A DNA stretch of 64,000 nt from NCBI GenBank assembly GCA_030737875.1, contig CM060915.1:573236577-573300576 (forward strand), written 5' to 3'. The translations under genes and the position numbers were made by a program. The notes under the pieces are model-generated. The model ran no database searches and was not told the origin of the DNA. It saw nothing but the letters and a program-made list of their open reading frames with translations. Each line of letters starts with the position of its first letter. Position 1 is the stretch's first letter. The DNA comes from Allium sativum (Eukaryota; Streptophyta; Magnoliopsida; Asparagales; Amaryllidaceae). Positions 1 through 13,330 of this stretch are shown here, in pieces.

Positions 1-734
1 TTCAAACTTCAATTGAATATACCGGGTGCAAAACAATCTGGATTTTAGTAAAACCAAAAACATTAGTATCTAATTGATGATATCTTTCTAACGAATCTGA
101 CCAATCGAAATTTGATAGCGGGAATCAAAAGATATGTCCAGTCGAAAATTCTGAATAGTCGCTATGGAATTCAGGCCCTTAAAAATGGACATTTTGCATA
201 CGACCTCGGATTTCGACGAAACCACTTTTGTTAGATCCGCAGTGTCAGGTTATTGCTAGGTTTCAAATTTCATAATTTTTCGAATCAATATGTGAGCGTG
301 GCAAAAGAAAACGCGTTTGACCAGTTTCTGTTGATTTTAATCGACAGGAAATTGGCCATTTTTCAAACGGTCTCAGAATTTGACGAAACTAGTTTTGTTA
401 GGACCGTATCGTCAATACGAAGCTAGAAAATATTTTTCTGGAATTTTTCTAGTTAGTATGTGATCCCGGTAATTTGAAATGTGCGTTTAAAATTCAATAT
501 AGTGATTTAAATGTAAATTCAAACGGAAACTGATTGTAACGATCAAATCAGCTTGCGATACATATCCCATTGTGTTCGGAATGGGGGTGAAACGCTATGG
601 GCGACAGGCGGTGGGCCTCGTTTCGAGGTCGTATGTAAAAGTCAACCCTTTTGCAAATTTAAATAATAAAATAATAATAATAAAAAAAAAAATAGTTTTA
701 AATTCCCTCCCTCCATATCTTCTGACTGGCCCCC

Positions 735-1020
735 CCGTTCCCTTTTATTTTCAGTGAGAAAGAAAAAAAAAAAAAAAAAAAACCTAAATCGAGCTGCCCT
801 CACCGTACCCCCCCCCCCCCGATCCCTAAGAGCCGCCGCCTCCTCCCTAAGAGCCGCCGCCTCCTACCTCGAAGCTCGCGAAGACGCAGCAGCCCCCCCC
901 CTCCATCGACGAAGACCCGAAGCCCTCCTCCCAGACCGCTCGAGCGCCGCTGAAGCCCCCCCCTCACTGGCGACGTCGAAGCCGCCGACGACCTTTCCCT
1001 CCCCCCCCCCCCCTTCGCAG
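735..1020. repeat. C-rich and A-rich low-complexity tract
   Basis: A poly-A run near 762-782 is followed by several poly-C runs and a short duplicated GCCGCCGCCTCC-type block. A 91-aa Pro/Ala/Arg-rich reading frame here (754-1029) is produced by base composition and has no recognisable domain. It may be the leader part of the surrounding retrotransposon. Confidence 0.5.
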
Positions 1021-1089
1021 TGTTGGTGAGCGTTTCTTTTTTTTTTTATTTTTATGTATTTTATTTTCTTTTTATTTTTATTTTATTTT

Positions 1090-1905
1090 AATCTGTAAAA
1101 ACTGTTTTAAGAAAAAAAATAAAGTAAAAACTGTTTTATGTTTTTAAAGTTAAAAACCGATTTTTGTTAAAGTTAAAACAGAATTTTTTTTAAAAGGATT
1201 TTAAAATAGAATTTTTAAAAGATTTTAAAAACAGAAATTTTTAAAAGATTATAAAAACAGAATTTTTGAAAGAATATAGAAAACAGAAATTTTTATAAAG
1301 TAAAAACTGTTTTATGTTCTTAAAGTGAAAACTGAATTGTTTTAAAAGTGAAAACTGATTTCTTTAAAAAGATAAAAACTGATTTTGTAAAAGAATAAAA
1401 CTGATTTCTTTTAGAAAAATAAAAATCATATTTTTATAGGTTGAAAGCGAAAATAGAAAACATATTTTTATATGTTGAAAGCAAAAATAGAAAACATATT
1501 TTTATATGTTGAAAGCAAAAATAGAAAACATGTTTTTATTTGTGAAAGCAAAAATAGAAAACATATTTTTATATGTGAAAGCAAAAATAAAAATCATGTT
1601 TTTATATGTGAAAGCAAAAATAGAAAACATATTTTTATATGTTGAAAGCAAAAATAGAAAACATATTTTTATATGTTGAAAGCAAAAATAGAAAACATAT
1701 TTTTATATGCAAAAAGAAAAATCATATTTTTATATGTTGAAACCAAAAGGAAAAATCATATTTTTATATGTTGAAACCAAAAGGAAAAATCATATTTTTA
1801 TATGTCGAAAGCAAAAGGAAAAAAATCATATTCTTATATGTTGAAAGCAAAAGGAAAAATTCGATTTTTATATATTGAATAGCATAGTAAAAATTCTATT
1901 TTTAC
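1090..1905. repeat. Minisatellite, about 35-bp AT-rich unit
   Basis: A unit of roughly 34-36 bp, with the core CATATTTTTATATG followed by TTGAAAGCAAAAATAG, repeats more than ten times between about 1420 and 1905. More degenerate units (AAAACTG / TTTTTAAAG) run back to about 1090. It lies inside the diverged LARD-like block. Confidence 0.75.
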
Positions 1906-2463
1906 GTATGCAGAGAATACGGGTGAAAGCGACAAAAGGCGAAGATTTCTATTAAGAAGAGTCGTGAAGTGGATAGCTATTGGTGAGATTTCTGATTTAA
2001 AAAAAATTATATATATATGTGTTGAAACTGAATGTGAATAGCTATATATAAATTGCTATATATTTATATATATATATATATACGCCCCCTCGTCCACAAA
2101 CCATGGACGATATTTATTGGTTGAAATTGTAGTGAAAATTGAATGATTGCTTGGGATTGTTTGTGATGGATATTGGTTGATTGTGGTTGAAAAATACCCG
2201 TTTGTGGTTGTGAAATATTTGGTTGAAACCACTTAGGATTAGTTTGTGGAAATGAATAAAAATATATACATGCCGCCTGCGTGCGAACTAGATGCATGTT
2301 TCCCATTGTCAAAAACCGCGAGGTTTTAAGGTAGAGCGAGGAGCCGTACTAGGGACGGTGCCGGTGTAACTACCCTGCCGTTATGCTGCCGAAATTTTGA
2401 ATAATATTTGTGTGTTTGAATTATTTTCATATGCTTAAACTATATTTATTCCTTATATAGAAA

Positions 2464-2900
2464 ACATTCATGTGTTGAATTGATATTCATTCGTTGTTTA
2501 GCAATTCATGTGTTGAATGGAATTCATATTTTGAAATAAATTGTTCGATAATAAAAATCACATTTTTATCGATATATAAAACTATAGAAACATTCATGTG
2601 TTGAATTGATATTCATTCGTTGTTTAGAAATTCATGTGTGTTGAATGGTATTCATATTTTGAAATAAATTGTTCGATAATAAAAATCACATTTTTATCGA
2701 TATATAAAACTATAGAAAACATTCATGGGTTGAATTGATATTCATTCGTTGTTTAGAAATTCATGTGTTGAATGGTATTCATATTTTGAAATAAACTGTT
2801 TGATGATAAAAATCACCTTTTATCGACTATATGAACTATATAGAAAAGTAGTGTTTTGAAATGAACTGTTTTACAATAAAAAAAATCATATTTTTATTGT
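2464..2900. repeat. Tandem repeat, about 126-bp unit
   Basis: Three good copies start at 2464, 2590 and 2719 (period 126-129) and a degraded fourth follows. Each carries ACATTCATG, TTGAATTGATATTCATTCG and an ATAAAAATCACATTTTTATCG-like palindromic segment. Confidence 0.75.
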
Positions 2901-3450
2901 ATGCATAAAATCGTTGAAATGAGAAGTGTTAAAAGTAGCCACTTGTTCAAAATAAACATATATGAGTTGAAATATTCATTAATTAGCTAATGAAATGATT
3001 TGCACCTATTTATGTAACATTAGAATGAATGGTGTTTTTAAACCAAATAAAAATCAAATATGAAGTTGAATAGAAAATGAAAAATGATATGAACTGTATA
3101 TATATGTACATGCATATTCATTGAACAGGTTATAGCAAAGGGGCTAGAGAAGAGGAATAAAATTTTGTGCCCGACAAATAGGTACACATTTACTGATTTG
3201 TTTGGGTGATGATTTTGAGCCTGATTGGCTAGCCGCTTGGCTTTTTCTTTTTCTTTTTGAGATTAGAAGGACCGGGACGCTATTTGCGATTTCCCGACGC
3301 CCCCGGTACAGGGGAGGTTATGGCGAAATTTTTCCAAAATTTAAGGTGTTAGAAAAATTTTTGAAGTGAAAACGATATAGAAATCCTTGAATGAACTATA
3401 TTTATATAACTATATAAATATAAATAAAATTAAAACGAAACGAGGCCGTG

Positions 3451-3900
3451 CAGTTCGTATTTCGAAACCGTGATTTCAAACGACTAGTACGGGAAATCCG
3501 ACCATTGGATTTTCCCGAAACCTCAACCGTCGGGTTCGCCTTGGAATAATCTTTCCAACGGCACCAACCTTGTAAAAATCCAACGGTTGGATTGTCTGGA
3601 ATGTTTAATTCAAATCTGAAGAAAAACAGCGCCAGAAACGATTATATTTATTTATATATATAAATATAATTATATTAAATCGAATAACGACGCTGCAGTT
3701 CGTATTTTGAAATCGAAACTTCAAATGATTGTACCGGGAGATCCGACCGTCGGATTTTCCCGAAACTGGAACCGTTGGATTCGCTTTGAAAAGACCTTTC
3801 TAATGATGTAAATTTTGTGATGATCCAACGGTTAGATTTTCAGATATGTGTAAATCAAATCTGAAGAAAAACAGCGCCACGGCCGCCTTATGGCCCGAAG
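3451..3900. repeat. Direct duplication, about 245-bp unit
   Basis: Two diverged copies begin with CAGTTCGTATTT at 3451 and 3696. Both contain a GGATTTTCCCGAAAC motif, an AATCCAACGGTTGGAT-like motif and end in TCTGAAGAAAAACAGCGCCA. The first bases of the window (about 1-25) resemble the inner part of this unit, so more copies may lie to the left. Confidence 0.65.
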
Positions 3901-5870
3901 CGTCGTTTTGAATAAAATGGCTATTTTAAAATAAATAAAAATAGCGATAAATAGTTATAAAATATCGTGAGCGATATGGAATGGAAATAAACTGAATTTG
4001 CTTGATTTATGTGATGTTTGATGGTTGAATGTGTTTGGTGTGAAAACTATATTAAAGAACACAATTGGTGTTGTCGAATAATTTAACCATTGAAATAAAT
4101 CGATTTGAAATTCTAAATATACGTGAATTATTTGAAAAGGCCGAGTTAATTCTCATTTCGAATAATCGACCGACGATTGAAATTCGAAGATGAAGACGAT
4201 GGTCGAAGACCGGAGATCTTCACCTCGTTTGGATGGTAACCGAGGTCCTGATTGGGAGGCATCCCGAAATATGGATAATGAGTGGTGATCGTTCAGACGT
4301 ACGTGTTGATCGAAGGGTTTGCGAGGTATTTAGTGCCTCCGGTTTCGTTCAGACCCAGAACGGACTTGTAAATGGACTGTGTGTCCGACATGGGAATTTG
4401 TTCTGTGTGATTGATAGCCATCAGTTGCACGGTGTGAATTGCCTGTGTGGCATGCTAAGATGCAGTGATCAGGGCTTCTGTTGAAAAGCAAAGTCTTGTG
4501 GAGATGATCAAAGCACCGCCTGTGTGGCGTAGCTTTGTGTATAACGTGAATTCGCGAGCCTCACACCCCGGTATGAACCTAAAACGGGAGAGGACATCAG
4601 GGAGGGCCTGCGTTTCTTCCTAGCTAGGGTGGTGTCAGTGACCTACCAGCCCTGACATTTATATACTTTTCACCTATGTGGTTGTTGCTGTTGCGAGGCG
4701 CCTCGGTTTGATCGGACGATCCGGGTCCGATGGAGTCATTCGTTGGCTCATTTACGCCCCAAAGGGCGGGGAAACGCAGTGTTCAGGCATTTTAATCCAC
4801 ATCGGTGGACCGGCCCTGACGATCCAAGGGTCGATGCGCTCTGACCCTGAGGCTCGGGCTAGGCAGTCTCGAATTCGGTAAGGACTATCTTTTGCCTTGG
4901 TTCATGACGGAAATCCAATTTCCAAATACGGCATCGTGCGGTTTTGATTGTATCCCTATATATGGCGACATAGTGGTATGGGGCATTAATGCCGTCTATG
5001 ATTGATAGTTATGATTTGAAATTGTTTTCAAAACATATAAACACTAGCAAAAATATCAAATGCCTTTGTTTTATTCGTATCAAGCATATCTTGGCCGTTA
5101 TAAGGTAAAAACTCTATCCTCCGGTTTGCGTTGCATTGTGTGATGGGAACTGAGTCTTATAACGGCTTCATTTTTATAGAAAGCATAGCGATATTTAAAA
5201 GAAAGATTTGTTTTAAAGCACTGGCAATCCAATGGAGTAAACCCGTTCCACGAAAGTGGCGTGGTCCTGTGATTAGCCAATTATATATGTGTTGAGTGGA
5301 TTTCTCATACCAGTCCCATGACTGACTCGTAGTTTGTTTCACTCTCAAACTCGGGTGCCCCTTTTTCTACACGGGCAGCCTTGTATTCAGGTTTAGCTGG
5401 TTCTTTCTGGATAGCTGGAGCTGAAGATGGATTCTATCATTTATTTCTTTTTATGCTGTTCAGCTCCTATTGTACATATTTTGTTTATTTCCGCTGTAGA
5501 CATTTATGTATAGCTGAACTGTATTTGTACTAAGTAAGATCCTGTATACTGTGTAACTCTGATGATTACTTTTATCCAGTATATTTTGTTGTTCATTCTG
5601 GTGTATTTATTTAATTCTGTTCTGCTATTATATGTTTCTGTGTTATATTCCAAAAGATAACCTTGTTTCCGTGAGAACGGGAAATCGGGTCGTCTCAGTT
5701 TTCCTTCTAATATATGATCGGTCATGGAGTTCTTTAAATGTTTAAAATGTTAAACTTTAAATTGCTCACTAGCTGTTGAACTTCTTAACAAGAATGCTGA
5801 ATTTTCCTTTGTTGTTCCTCTCATTCAATAATGAATGGATCGATTTGAATCCAATCGATATGAGCAATAA

Positions 5871-8323
5871 TCTCTACTTTTTCACATTTCAATAAATTTG
5901 CAACTGTGATAATTATGGACTATGACTAAATGTTTAATTTGTGATAAGTAAGTGTTTTCCATTCACATTGAACTGTATCATGTTAAGTTTACTACTATGC
6001 AACTTATCTTCATAGTTATGAGAAGCATTTATTACTAATATTAATTGTTTCAAATATCTCCACAGTGAACCATTTTTATTATATTATTGTGTTGTTGTTT
6101 CCTATGAATCCATAATTTTTCCAGAGAGTATTTGAAACCAGCTTCAACTAACCATTTTCAGTCGTCTGCGCATCATTCTCTAGCAAATTAAACAGTCCCA
6201 AAACTAGCTATTTTTATGGTAGTAGAATGCTAAGTCGTTTTTGTTGAATTAATCATGCATTTTTCCATTGGATAAACTTCTTTGGTTGTTTCTTTGATAT
6301 TGTTAATTAGTTAGGTATTAACTATTTCAAACTATGAATAGTGTAGATCAATATTTTTTACCCTTGAATTACTCATCTTTACACTCAAGTATTCCGCCTT
6401 ATTGTTAAATTCCGTTTTGATTGACTTTGTTCTATACATGTGTTATTTTCAATAAGATAAGCCTATAAAATAATTAATACCTAATACTTAAGAGCACACT
6501 AAATACATCCCACTTTGTCCTTTGTATCACCTGGTAATTAATTTTGTCCTGTCTCTACTCCCCACTTCATATTATCCATATGCTTTTAACATGCACGTCA
6601 TCTACACCAATTTTACACTGCCTTTAGGCATGATTTGACTGACTACGTACGTTAGCTTTTGATAATATATTGTTTTAGCAATGTAGTTTTACTAATTGGT
6701 AATACACAATCCATCGGTTGGTGGCAATACCGATTGATTTGGTAAAATCAAGCAACAACCCGCCTCATAATTAGTACACCTAACAAAATTACAACCACTA
6801 ATTATCTTCATATTTAAATGCCATAGAATGGGTTAAATTATAACTAAACACAATATAATACAACCGTGATTCAATATTTTGAACAACAAAATTAACCTGA
6901 ACTATAAAATCTAGAACAAATGTCATAATAGTGATATGTATTAAAGTGAAACACATCCAAGACTCTTAGTGACTTTTGTTATAGTTTACTTGGTAAATAT
7001 TTTTTTTCATGCTAGCCATAGAGGAGTGATAATATATAGTCATACCTGTTCCTTACTATTGACAGCTGCAAATCGTCATGGATCTTCTACTCATACATAT
7101 TACCAATGAGTGCAGGTAAAATCATATGTGCTTAATACGTTCTCAAGTGATGAAATTAGCACAAATTCACATATTATAGGTTGCACTACAAATGGATAGT
7201 TATCAAGAGCCTGGAATTAATGGAGTAAGGTGCCAACCAAGTACAGATGTAAAGCCACTATGCTAAATTTTCCAAAGAAACATTATTGGTGCCAAAGGTG
7301 GAAGAGCCTCCCCTTTTTGTACATATAGAAATTTCCGATTGTGATATATTCCTAAGAAACAATGCATTTATCAAGATAATTTGGATGGGGATATGGCAAA
7401 CTGGACAACAAAACAATGGTAAAGTAGACCAAAAGTTATCACATGGTAATGCCAGATAAAAGTTAAAACATGCATACTTGATATTATATATCAATTCACA
7501 TGATTAACTATTAGTTGAGTCAATTAATTTTCAAATCATGTATGTTATTGTTTTTAGATTATGTATGTTATTGGAATTACACATGGATTTGGATCTAAGG
7601 AAAAATCTATGATAGACAGAACCGTAGAGCTGCGAGTTCTATATTTAGCTATGTAGTTCAACTATGAAACATTTTTTAAATACGTATAAAGCTTTAGTGA
7701 AACATGCTATTATGTTTCCATTTTATATTTTATTGTCTTCGAATGACTTATCTTTGCATGTTTTGGACTCAAGTCCTCTGAAATAGAAGTTTGAAAATTA
7801 TTTGGAATACCTTTATGTACTGTGATTATCTTAGAGTTGATATGTTTTGGCCCCGAAGCATAGCATGGTTGATGTTACATTTCTGGCCATCAATTCACTA
7901 ATTTTTATATATTCACATCTTAATAATAAAATTTTGCAGGGTTCTTTTACTCATAATACGTGAATGGGAACTCACCTTTGCAGCCTCCATGGTCCATAAA
8001 GTTGGATATCTATACTATAGAGTCAAATTATCTGTTTTGCCTGAATTGTAACTTGCCTTGAAATGTATGAAAATTTAAAATTTTATATTTTTTATGGAAA
8101 AGTCAACATTTAAGGAAAAAGAAATACATTTCCAATCAATAATGTGATCTACACAAAAAAAGTTAATGTGTATAAGAATGAGAATTGTAAGCATATAGCA
8201 GTTGATGTTGTATCCTAAGATATATTCATGCTTTTTATAGGACAAAGTTATTGCAAACATAGTTTATTTTTTTATAAAAAAAAAATTTATTCATGCCGAG
8301 TGCGTAGCATGGGTTCACACTAG
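5871..8323 (+). mobile_element. Probable non-autonomous Helitron
   Basis: The sequence begins TCTCTACT after an A (5870) and ends in CACTAG before a T (8324), the A^T insertion context of Helitrons. Just before the 3' end lies an imperfect hairpin, CCGAGTGCGTAGCATGGG (about 8296-8313), of the GC-rich type Helitrons place 10-15 bp before CTRR. There are no target duplications, as expected. No Rep/helicase frame is visible, so it would be non-autonomous. The 3' end is better supported than the 5' end, because TCTCTACT is a short motif. Confidence 0.55.
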
Positions 8324-8562
8324 TGAAATAATAATGGAGGAATAAAAAGGGATGAAGATAGAGAAGAAGAATGAATAAAAAATTTGAAATCAACCCCTAT
8401 TTATAAGATTTGAAAGGTTGCAACACTTCCGGAACGTTACAAATGGTAAAAAGACACTTCCTTTCAAAACTGAAAATATGACAGTTGTATGTCGACATTC
8501 CTATATATGTATGTCGACATATGTGTTTGTAAATTTGAAATTTTAGTGTTTTTCAAGTGTTT

Positions 8563-8603
<41 letters not shown>

Positions 8604-9114
8604 TGGAAATTCTTGAATTAAAACATAGTGATATAAATAAGTATTATAAAGTAGAAAAATGTATGAAATCATAAATATACTTTATATAAACATATTTATA
8701 AAATTATAAAGTTTAAAACAATATAAATATAAAAGTATATAAATGTATAAAACTTATAAACTTTAAACTTCAAGTTTAAAATCAAAGATAAGATAGAAAA
8801 ACTAAATTAGAATTTGAATTTTGAAAGTAGAATTTGAATTTGAAAATCAAAATCTGAAAAACAGAATTTGAATTTGAACCTGATGTGCTATTCAGAGTCA
8901 TATATATAACTAGACTCTATTACTGTATTTATCTTGATCTCTTGCTTTCTTGATTACTAACGAGCCTTGAATCTACTTTAAATTCTGAATCTCTTGAATC
9001 TTTAAAACTGTACAGTCTTCAGTATCAATTCCTGTATACAAATCCTGCATATATGTGTGTATATACATATATATATTCTAGATAGAGATGTTAGTACATA
9101 TGTTATAATTAATT
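8324..9114. other. AT-rich interval without a recognisable gene
   Basis: It holds a (TA)n microsatellite at about 8564-8599 and AT-rich text with short runs of GAATTTGAATTTGAA. It may be retrotransposon remnant, but I see no domain or clear terminus. Confidence 0.5.
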
Positions 9115-10114
9115 AATATTGAAATAAGGTTGTTGTCACCAAAACTCCATTTTCCAATACCTTTGTTGTCAAAATAATTGATAACTATCATGTATTCGGT
9201 CCCACCATCAAGCTGAAACATTTTTACTCTATTGATTTTCTATCATATTCAAGAACTTTATGACAGTATCATAGATGTTAGATTTGGATTCTAGAAAATA
9301 AATCCAAGTATATCTAGAGTAGGCATCCATAAAGGAAATGTAACATTTGTATCCAAAATCAGAAGTGATAGGGGCTGGACCCCATATATCAGTAGATATA
9401 AAATCAAATGGTTTAGTGTAAACAATACTTTAATAATCAAAGTGTAATTCATGATTCTTACCCATTTGACGGTATGTGCAAACATATGACAAGTTGACAT
9501 TTTCATATAAGATGTTATTACTGTTCAGAATAGCTTTTATAACATTTACACTAAGGTGACCCAACTTATAGTGCCATAGATCAATTATATTTTTGTTACT
9601 GTTTTCTTCTTAAGTCAAGGATGTGAAATAGCATCTTTCTTTTGCTAGGCTGAGTTGATCACCAAGTTTGAACTTGTACGAACCAATAAATTCATTACAT
9701 TACAAAAGAATTTAATGAGTCAGAATGTCTTTAACTACACAATAACTTAGATAAAACTCAAAATATAAATTATTATATTTAGTAAACTGTGACACACTCA
9801 TTAAAATTTTCTTTATTTTGGATAACTTGAGAAGTTTATGCAGAAATAATCGCTTCTTGCCTTTTAAAATAACATTGCCAGTGTGATAAATACTAATGCA
9901 CTTACCATTACCCATGGTTATTAATTGTTTACCTCTGTATTCTTTATTTCCAAGATTGAGGTTATCTTGATTGTTGGTCATATTATTAGTTGCACCTGAA
10001 TCTGGAGACCAACTGTCATCCAGTATTGGTTCTGATATGATGTTTGATTGCATTGCTTTTCATTGACTTGATTTGAAGCTACTTGTTCTGCTTGTGCAAC
10101 ATTGACATTAGGAT
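9115..10114 (-). pseudogene. Copia pol fragment: protease to integrase, truncated
   Basis: Read on the minus strand, this continues the Copia polyprotein interrupted by the CACTA element at 10115. The aspartic protease segment shows WSPDSGATNNMTN (about 10005-9965), the Copia form of the DSGA catalytic motif. Further on, near 9215, an integrase-like segment reads FQLDGGTEYM, the usual Copia integrase block around its second Asp. Several stops and frameshifts separate the pieces, and the integrase, RT and RNase H parts beyond 9115 are missing, as is the 3' LTR. The matching gag part is at 44641-45990. It is a dead remnant that served as landing site for the nested stack. Confidence 0.72.
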
Positions 10115-10275
10115 CACTACAACAAAAACACTATATTACAACTTTAATTATACAACTGTGGGAAAAACACAGTTGTAATAAACGTTTTTTTACAACAGTC
10201 AATTCCTTAAAGTTGTAATAAACATATTTTTACAACTTTTCATTTTGTTAGTTGTAATAGATGCCTATCACAAAC
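10115..10275. repeat. Left subterminal repeats of the CACTA element
   Basis: Inverted and direct copies of ACAACTGT / AGTTGTAATA follow the left terminus. They match the repeats at 44360-44640. Confidence 0.75.
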
Positions 10276-11025
10276 TTCATGTTTATAATATCTATATTTA
10301 ATAACTAATTATATTAATATTTAATAATAATTAATAATAAACTTAGGAATCAATAATATTTATTAATTATTATTAAATAATTAATATTTAATAAATAGTA
10401 ATTTATTTTTAGTAGTTAATGCTTTTAATAATTATAATCGATTATAGCTAAGTAGAAATAAGTAAAAGTTAAATAATAACTATTATTTAAGTAATATTTA
10501 ATTTGGTAGTAACTATTTGAGCAGTTTTAATAAATATAATTTTGGCAACTTGTTTGTTCAGCAGTTAACAACCGCTTGTTTGTGCTTTTGATAGATTTTT
10601 TTATTAGTATATAATAGTTTATGGCCATATTGAATAATTAAATTTAAATTAATTTGTAACATGATATAATTAGCAATTAATAATTAGTTAGTAACTATAA
10701 ATTAATAACTAATTAAGAGTTAAAAAATTAATAATAAACAGTCATTAAATAAATAATTAATATTTAATTAATAATTAATAATATGTAAATAATTCACCAT
10801 TGAATACTAATAATTAATATTTTATAGTTAGCAATTAAGAAATGATAATTTAGATCATTAATAATTACAATTTATAATAAGTAGTGATTATTAGTAAATC
10901 ATTTATAATTAATAAATAATTTTCTCGTTACCTTTTCTTACAACAAATAAAATTTGCGCACTCACTAATTTTCAATTCTCGCTTTACTTTTCGTTTCCCT
11001 CTTTCACCGCCTCAATCCCGATTAG
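10276..11025. other. Very AT-rich interior of the CACTA element
   Basis: Mostly TTAATAATTAATA-type low-complexity sequence up to the Harbinger end. No coding signal is visible. Confidence 0.6.
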
Positions 11026-11717
11026 TAAGAGCATCTCCAGCAGCGTGGGGAATGGGGCAAAAGGGGATTCCCCCTGTTTAAAATCGCGTCCCCATGCTCC
11101 AGCAGTGGTGATTTGAGCGTGGGGGAGGCGGTTCGAACGGGGGAAATCCCCATATATATTTTTTACGGCGATCCGTAGACGGGAAAGCGAAATCCGTCTT
11201 CAGCTAAACGGGTTTATGAAACCCGTCTAATGTGTGAACGGATTTCAGAAATCCCTTCTCTTTAAACGGTTTTCTGTAATCCGTTTATGATGTTTTTGTT
11301 TCCACCTTTTGTGCTTGGATGTTTACAGGGGACTTCAATGTTTTCCGCAAAGTAGGAGGGTTTGAAGAAGTGGTGAATGATTAAATATTTTAATGTAAAG
11401 GAATATATATTAAACTAAGGTAATTGTTTCAATTTAATTTGTTTCATTACGTAGGTTACTTAGCTGTTTATGTTAGTCTTTTTTGGCTTGTATTTTGATG
11501 CGAACTAAAGCAAGCTAATTCGAAACCAAACTAGAAATAAGCATACATTCTGAAAGCAAAACAAGATAGAAATAAGCATACATTCTGAAAGCAAAACAAC
11601 CTAATTCAAAACCAAACTAGATGAAGATACCAAAGCTAATAGTGTAATACTTAAGATAAGCATATAGTAGTCCCGTTGTCTTCAAAAGTCCGAACCCCCT
11701 TCATTAGCCGCATACCT

Positions 11718-12945
11718 CTATTTTTGTGCTTGCAGAATAGTACGTTTTTTTGTCATAACGTACTCTAGGTATTCTCCGGTTAATTGAGAATCATCCTTTG
11801 CCAAAAACTCTTCGTCCTTCTCCTCACGCAAACGTCTTTCACGGGACTGAAAGTCCCTAGTTCGCTCAGCGTCTTGTTGTACTTGGGCTTCTAGGATCCG
11901 TAACTTTTGCTCTTGTAGCTTTAATCGTTCTTCCCATTGAGAGTTAGAAGCAATAGAAAAATCACTTACAAGTGATGTTATTCGTTCACTTTGTATCATC
12001 AACTCACTAGATTCCTTGTTTCTCAACAATGCTCGTTTACTAGACTTTATGCCCCCTGGCCGCTAGTTAACTCCCCCATACAACATTCCTGAACTTGGAG
12101 TTACTGGGCTACCGGTATTACCTTCAGCATCCATTGATATTGGAGAATTATTTGAATTTCCGGGAGATGACTCCATCGAGATTCTCTTTGCCACATTTCG
12201 TAAATTAGTTTCATCGGTGTCCCTCATTCCAACATTATCGTCTTCACCAAGTGTCACCCAACGTGGCCTCAACTTCAAGATTTCAAAAGCATCGTGTGCC
12301 TTGAATTCCGAACTGTACGAATCATTATAGATTTTGTCGTAGTCAGATCTCAAGTCACTGACTGTTTGTCCACTTCTTATTCTATCGCCTCGTAGTGCAA
12401 TAACCCCTTTGTATTTAGTACACATCGTATTAAGGTTATACCAAGCCATTTTAGTGGCCTCGTAAGATCTTTTTTTTTTTGACATTCTGGCTCGTGATTA
12501 TAGTACTCATTTATCTGTGAGTAAAAGTACTTGCCGGTTGAACGACCATCTGGAACTTTGGACGCCCTACACCAAGCATCGGCTAACACTTTGTAGTCAT
12601 GAGGCCTCCGCGTCTTGCCACTATCAGAGTTGGTGTCAATTGAACCGTTGAGTTGGGACATAGTCGGATTTTTTTTGTATACGGTCGCTTTCCTTTATTT
12701 TTGATTTTTTCGTTGGAAGGCGGATTGGGCGTTTGTAAATTTGGTTGTGAGGCAAACACATTAGAGGTCTTAGGAGCTGGATTAAACATTCCGCTTTGCT
12801 GTGCAAAAGCAAACATTTAACTCTGTTGGTGATCCATGAACTGCGTCAGTGTCATTGGATGATTGTCATATTGTGAAAGTAAACTTGTATAATTCGTAAG
12901 ACCATCATCGTACAAGCCGGTTTCACTGGTATTCTGGTTATCCAT
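11718..12945 (-). pseudogene. Harbinger ORF1: NAM-associated / Myb-like DNA-binding protein
   Basis: The minus-strand reading starts MDNQNTSETGLYDDG at 12945 and ends at 11718, about 400 residues. In order: an Asn/Gln/Pro-rich N-terminus, a basic GKRPYTKK stretch, a trihelix/SANT-like domain (DYKVLADAWCRAS at about 12605-12565; GKYFYSQINEYYN; MAWYNLNTMCTKYKG; EFKAHDAFEILKLRPRW), then the C-terminal NAM-associated region with RPGGIKSSKR and a charged coiled coil. This is the ORF1 accessory protein that, in PIF/Harbinger elements, works with the transposase by binding the element's ends. It is broken by a stop after the N-terminal 48 residues, a shift near 12665, a shift in a ten-T run near 12475, and a stop near 12063. 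Homopolymer indels could be assembly error. Confidence 0.8.
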
Positions 12946-13166
12946 GGAAAAAGATAGTTTGTTTTGGTAAACAAAGAAAGAGGAGGTTGATTGTTCTGAA
13001 AATAACTAGATGTGTAGTGTTATATATAAGTAACTGTGCGGGATAAAGGTGGTGTATTACTTGAAATATTTGGACTGTATACAACTGAGTGTTGTCTATT
13101 TAAAAATTTACTGGGGCATGTTCCTTACTGTTCAGGGGAGAGAGGTTTTCTTGCAATCCTTTATTG

Positions 13167-13330
13167 TAGCACATAGGGCAGTGTGTATTTCATTGTTTTG
13201 TCCATTTGTATAGTACAGTCATAGCACCTAGGGCAGTGTGTATGGCATTGTTGTGTCCATTCATATGATAAAGTCATAGCACCTAGGGCAGTATGTATTA
13301 CCTTGTCAACTTTTTCATGCAGCGTCTTGT
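13167..13330. repeat. Three 55-bp tandem repeats upstream of ORF1
   Basis: Copies start at 13167, 13222 and 13277 with TAGCAC(C/A)TAGGGCAGTGTGTAT. They lie on the 5' side of the minus-strand ORF1. A 94-aa frame here (13161-13445) only reflects the repeats. Confidence 0.8.

Larger units (their letters stand above)
1..5740 (+). mobile_element. Diverged long-LTR (LARD-like) gypsy-type non-coding sequence
   Basis: No credible coding region is visible. Several blocks resemble the gypsy LTR at 23320-24387 in order and orientation: the stretch near 4905-4965 (a GGAATCCAATTTCC-like motif followed by CGGTTTTTGATTGTAT-like sequence) matches 23690-23755, and the 'aaaatttaaggtgttagaaaa' type block near 3335 matches one near 25335. 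Minisatellites at 1090-1905, 2464-2900 and 3451-3900 are typical of large non-coding retrotransposons. I infer an old relative of the element at 23320-31480. Neither boundary is defined; the left end runs out of the window. Confidence 0.42.

Noticed and set aside
754..1029. 91-aa Pro/Ala-rich reading frame
   Set aside because: It consists of poly-A and poly-C tract translation and a short duplication; no domain and no gene context.
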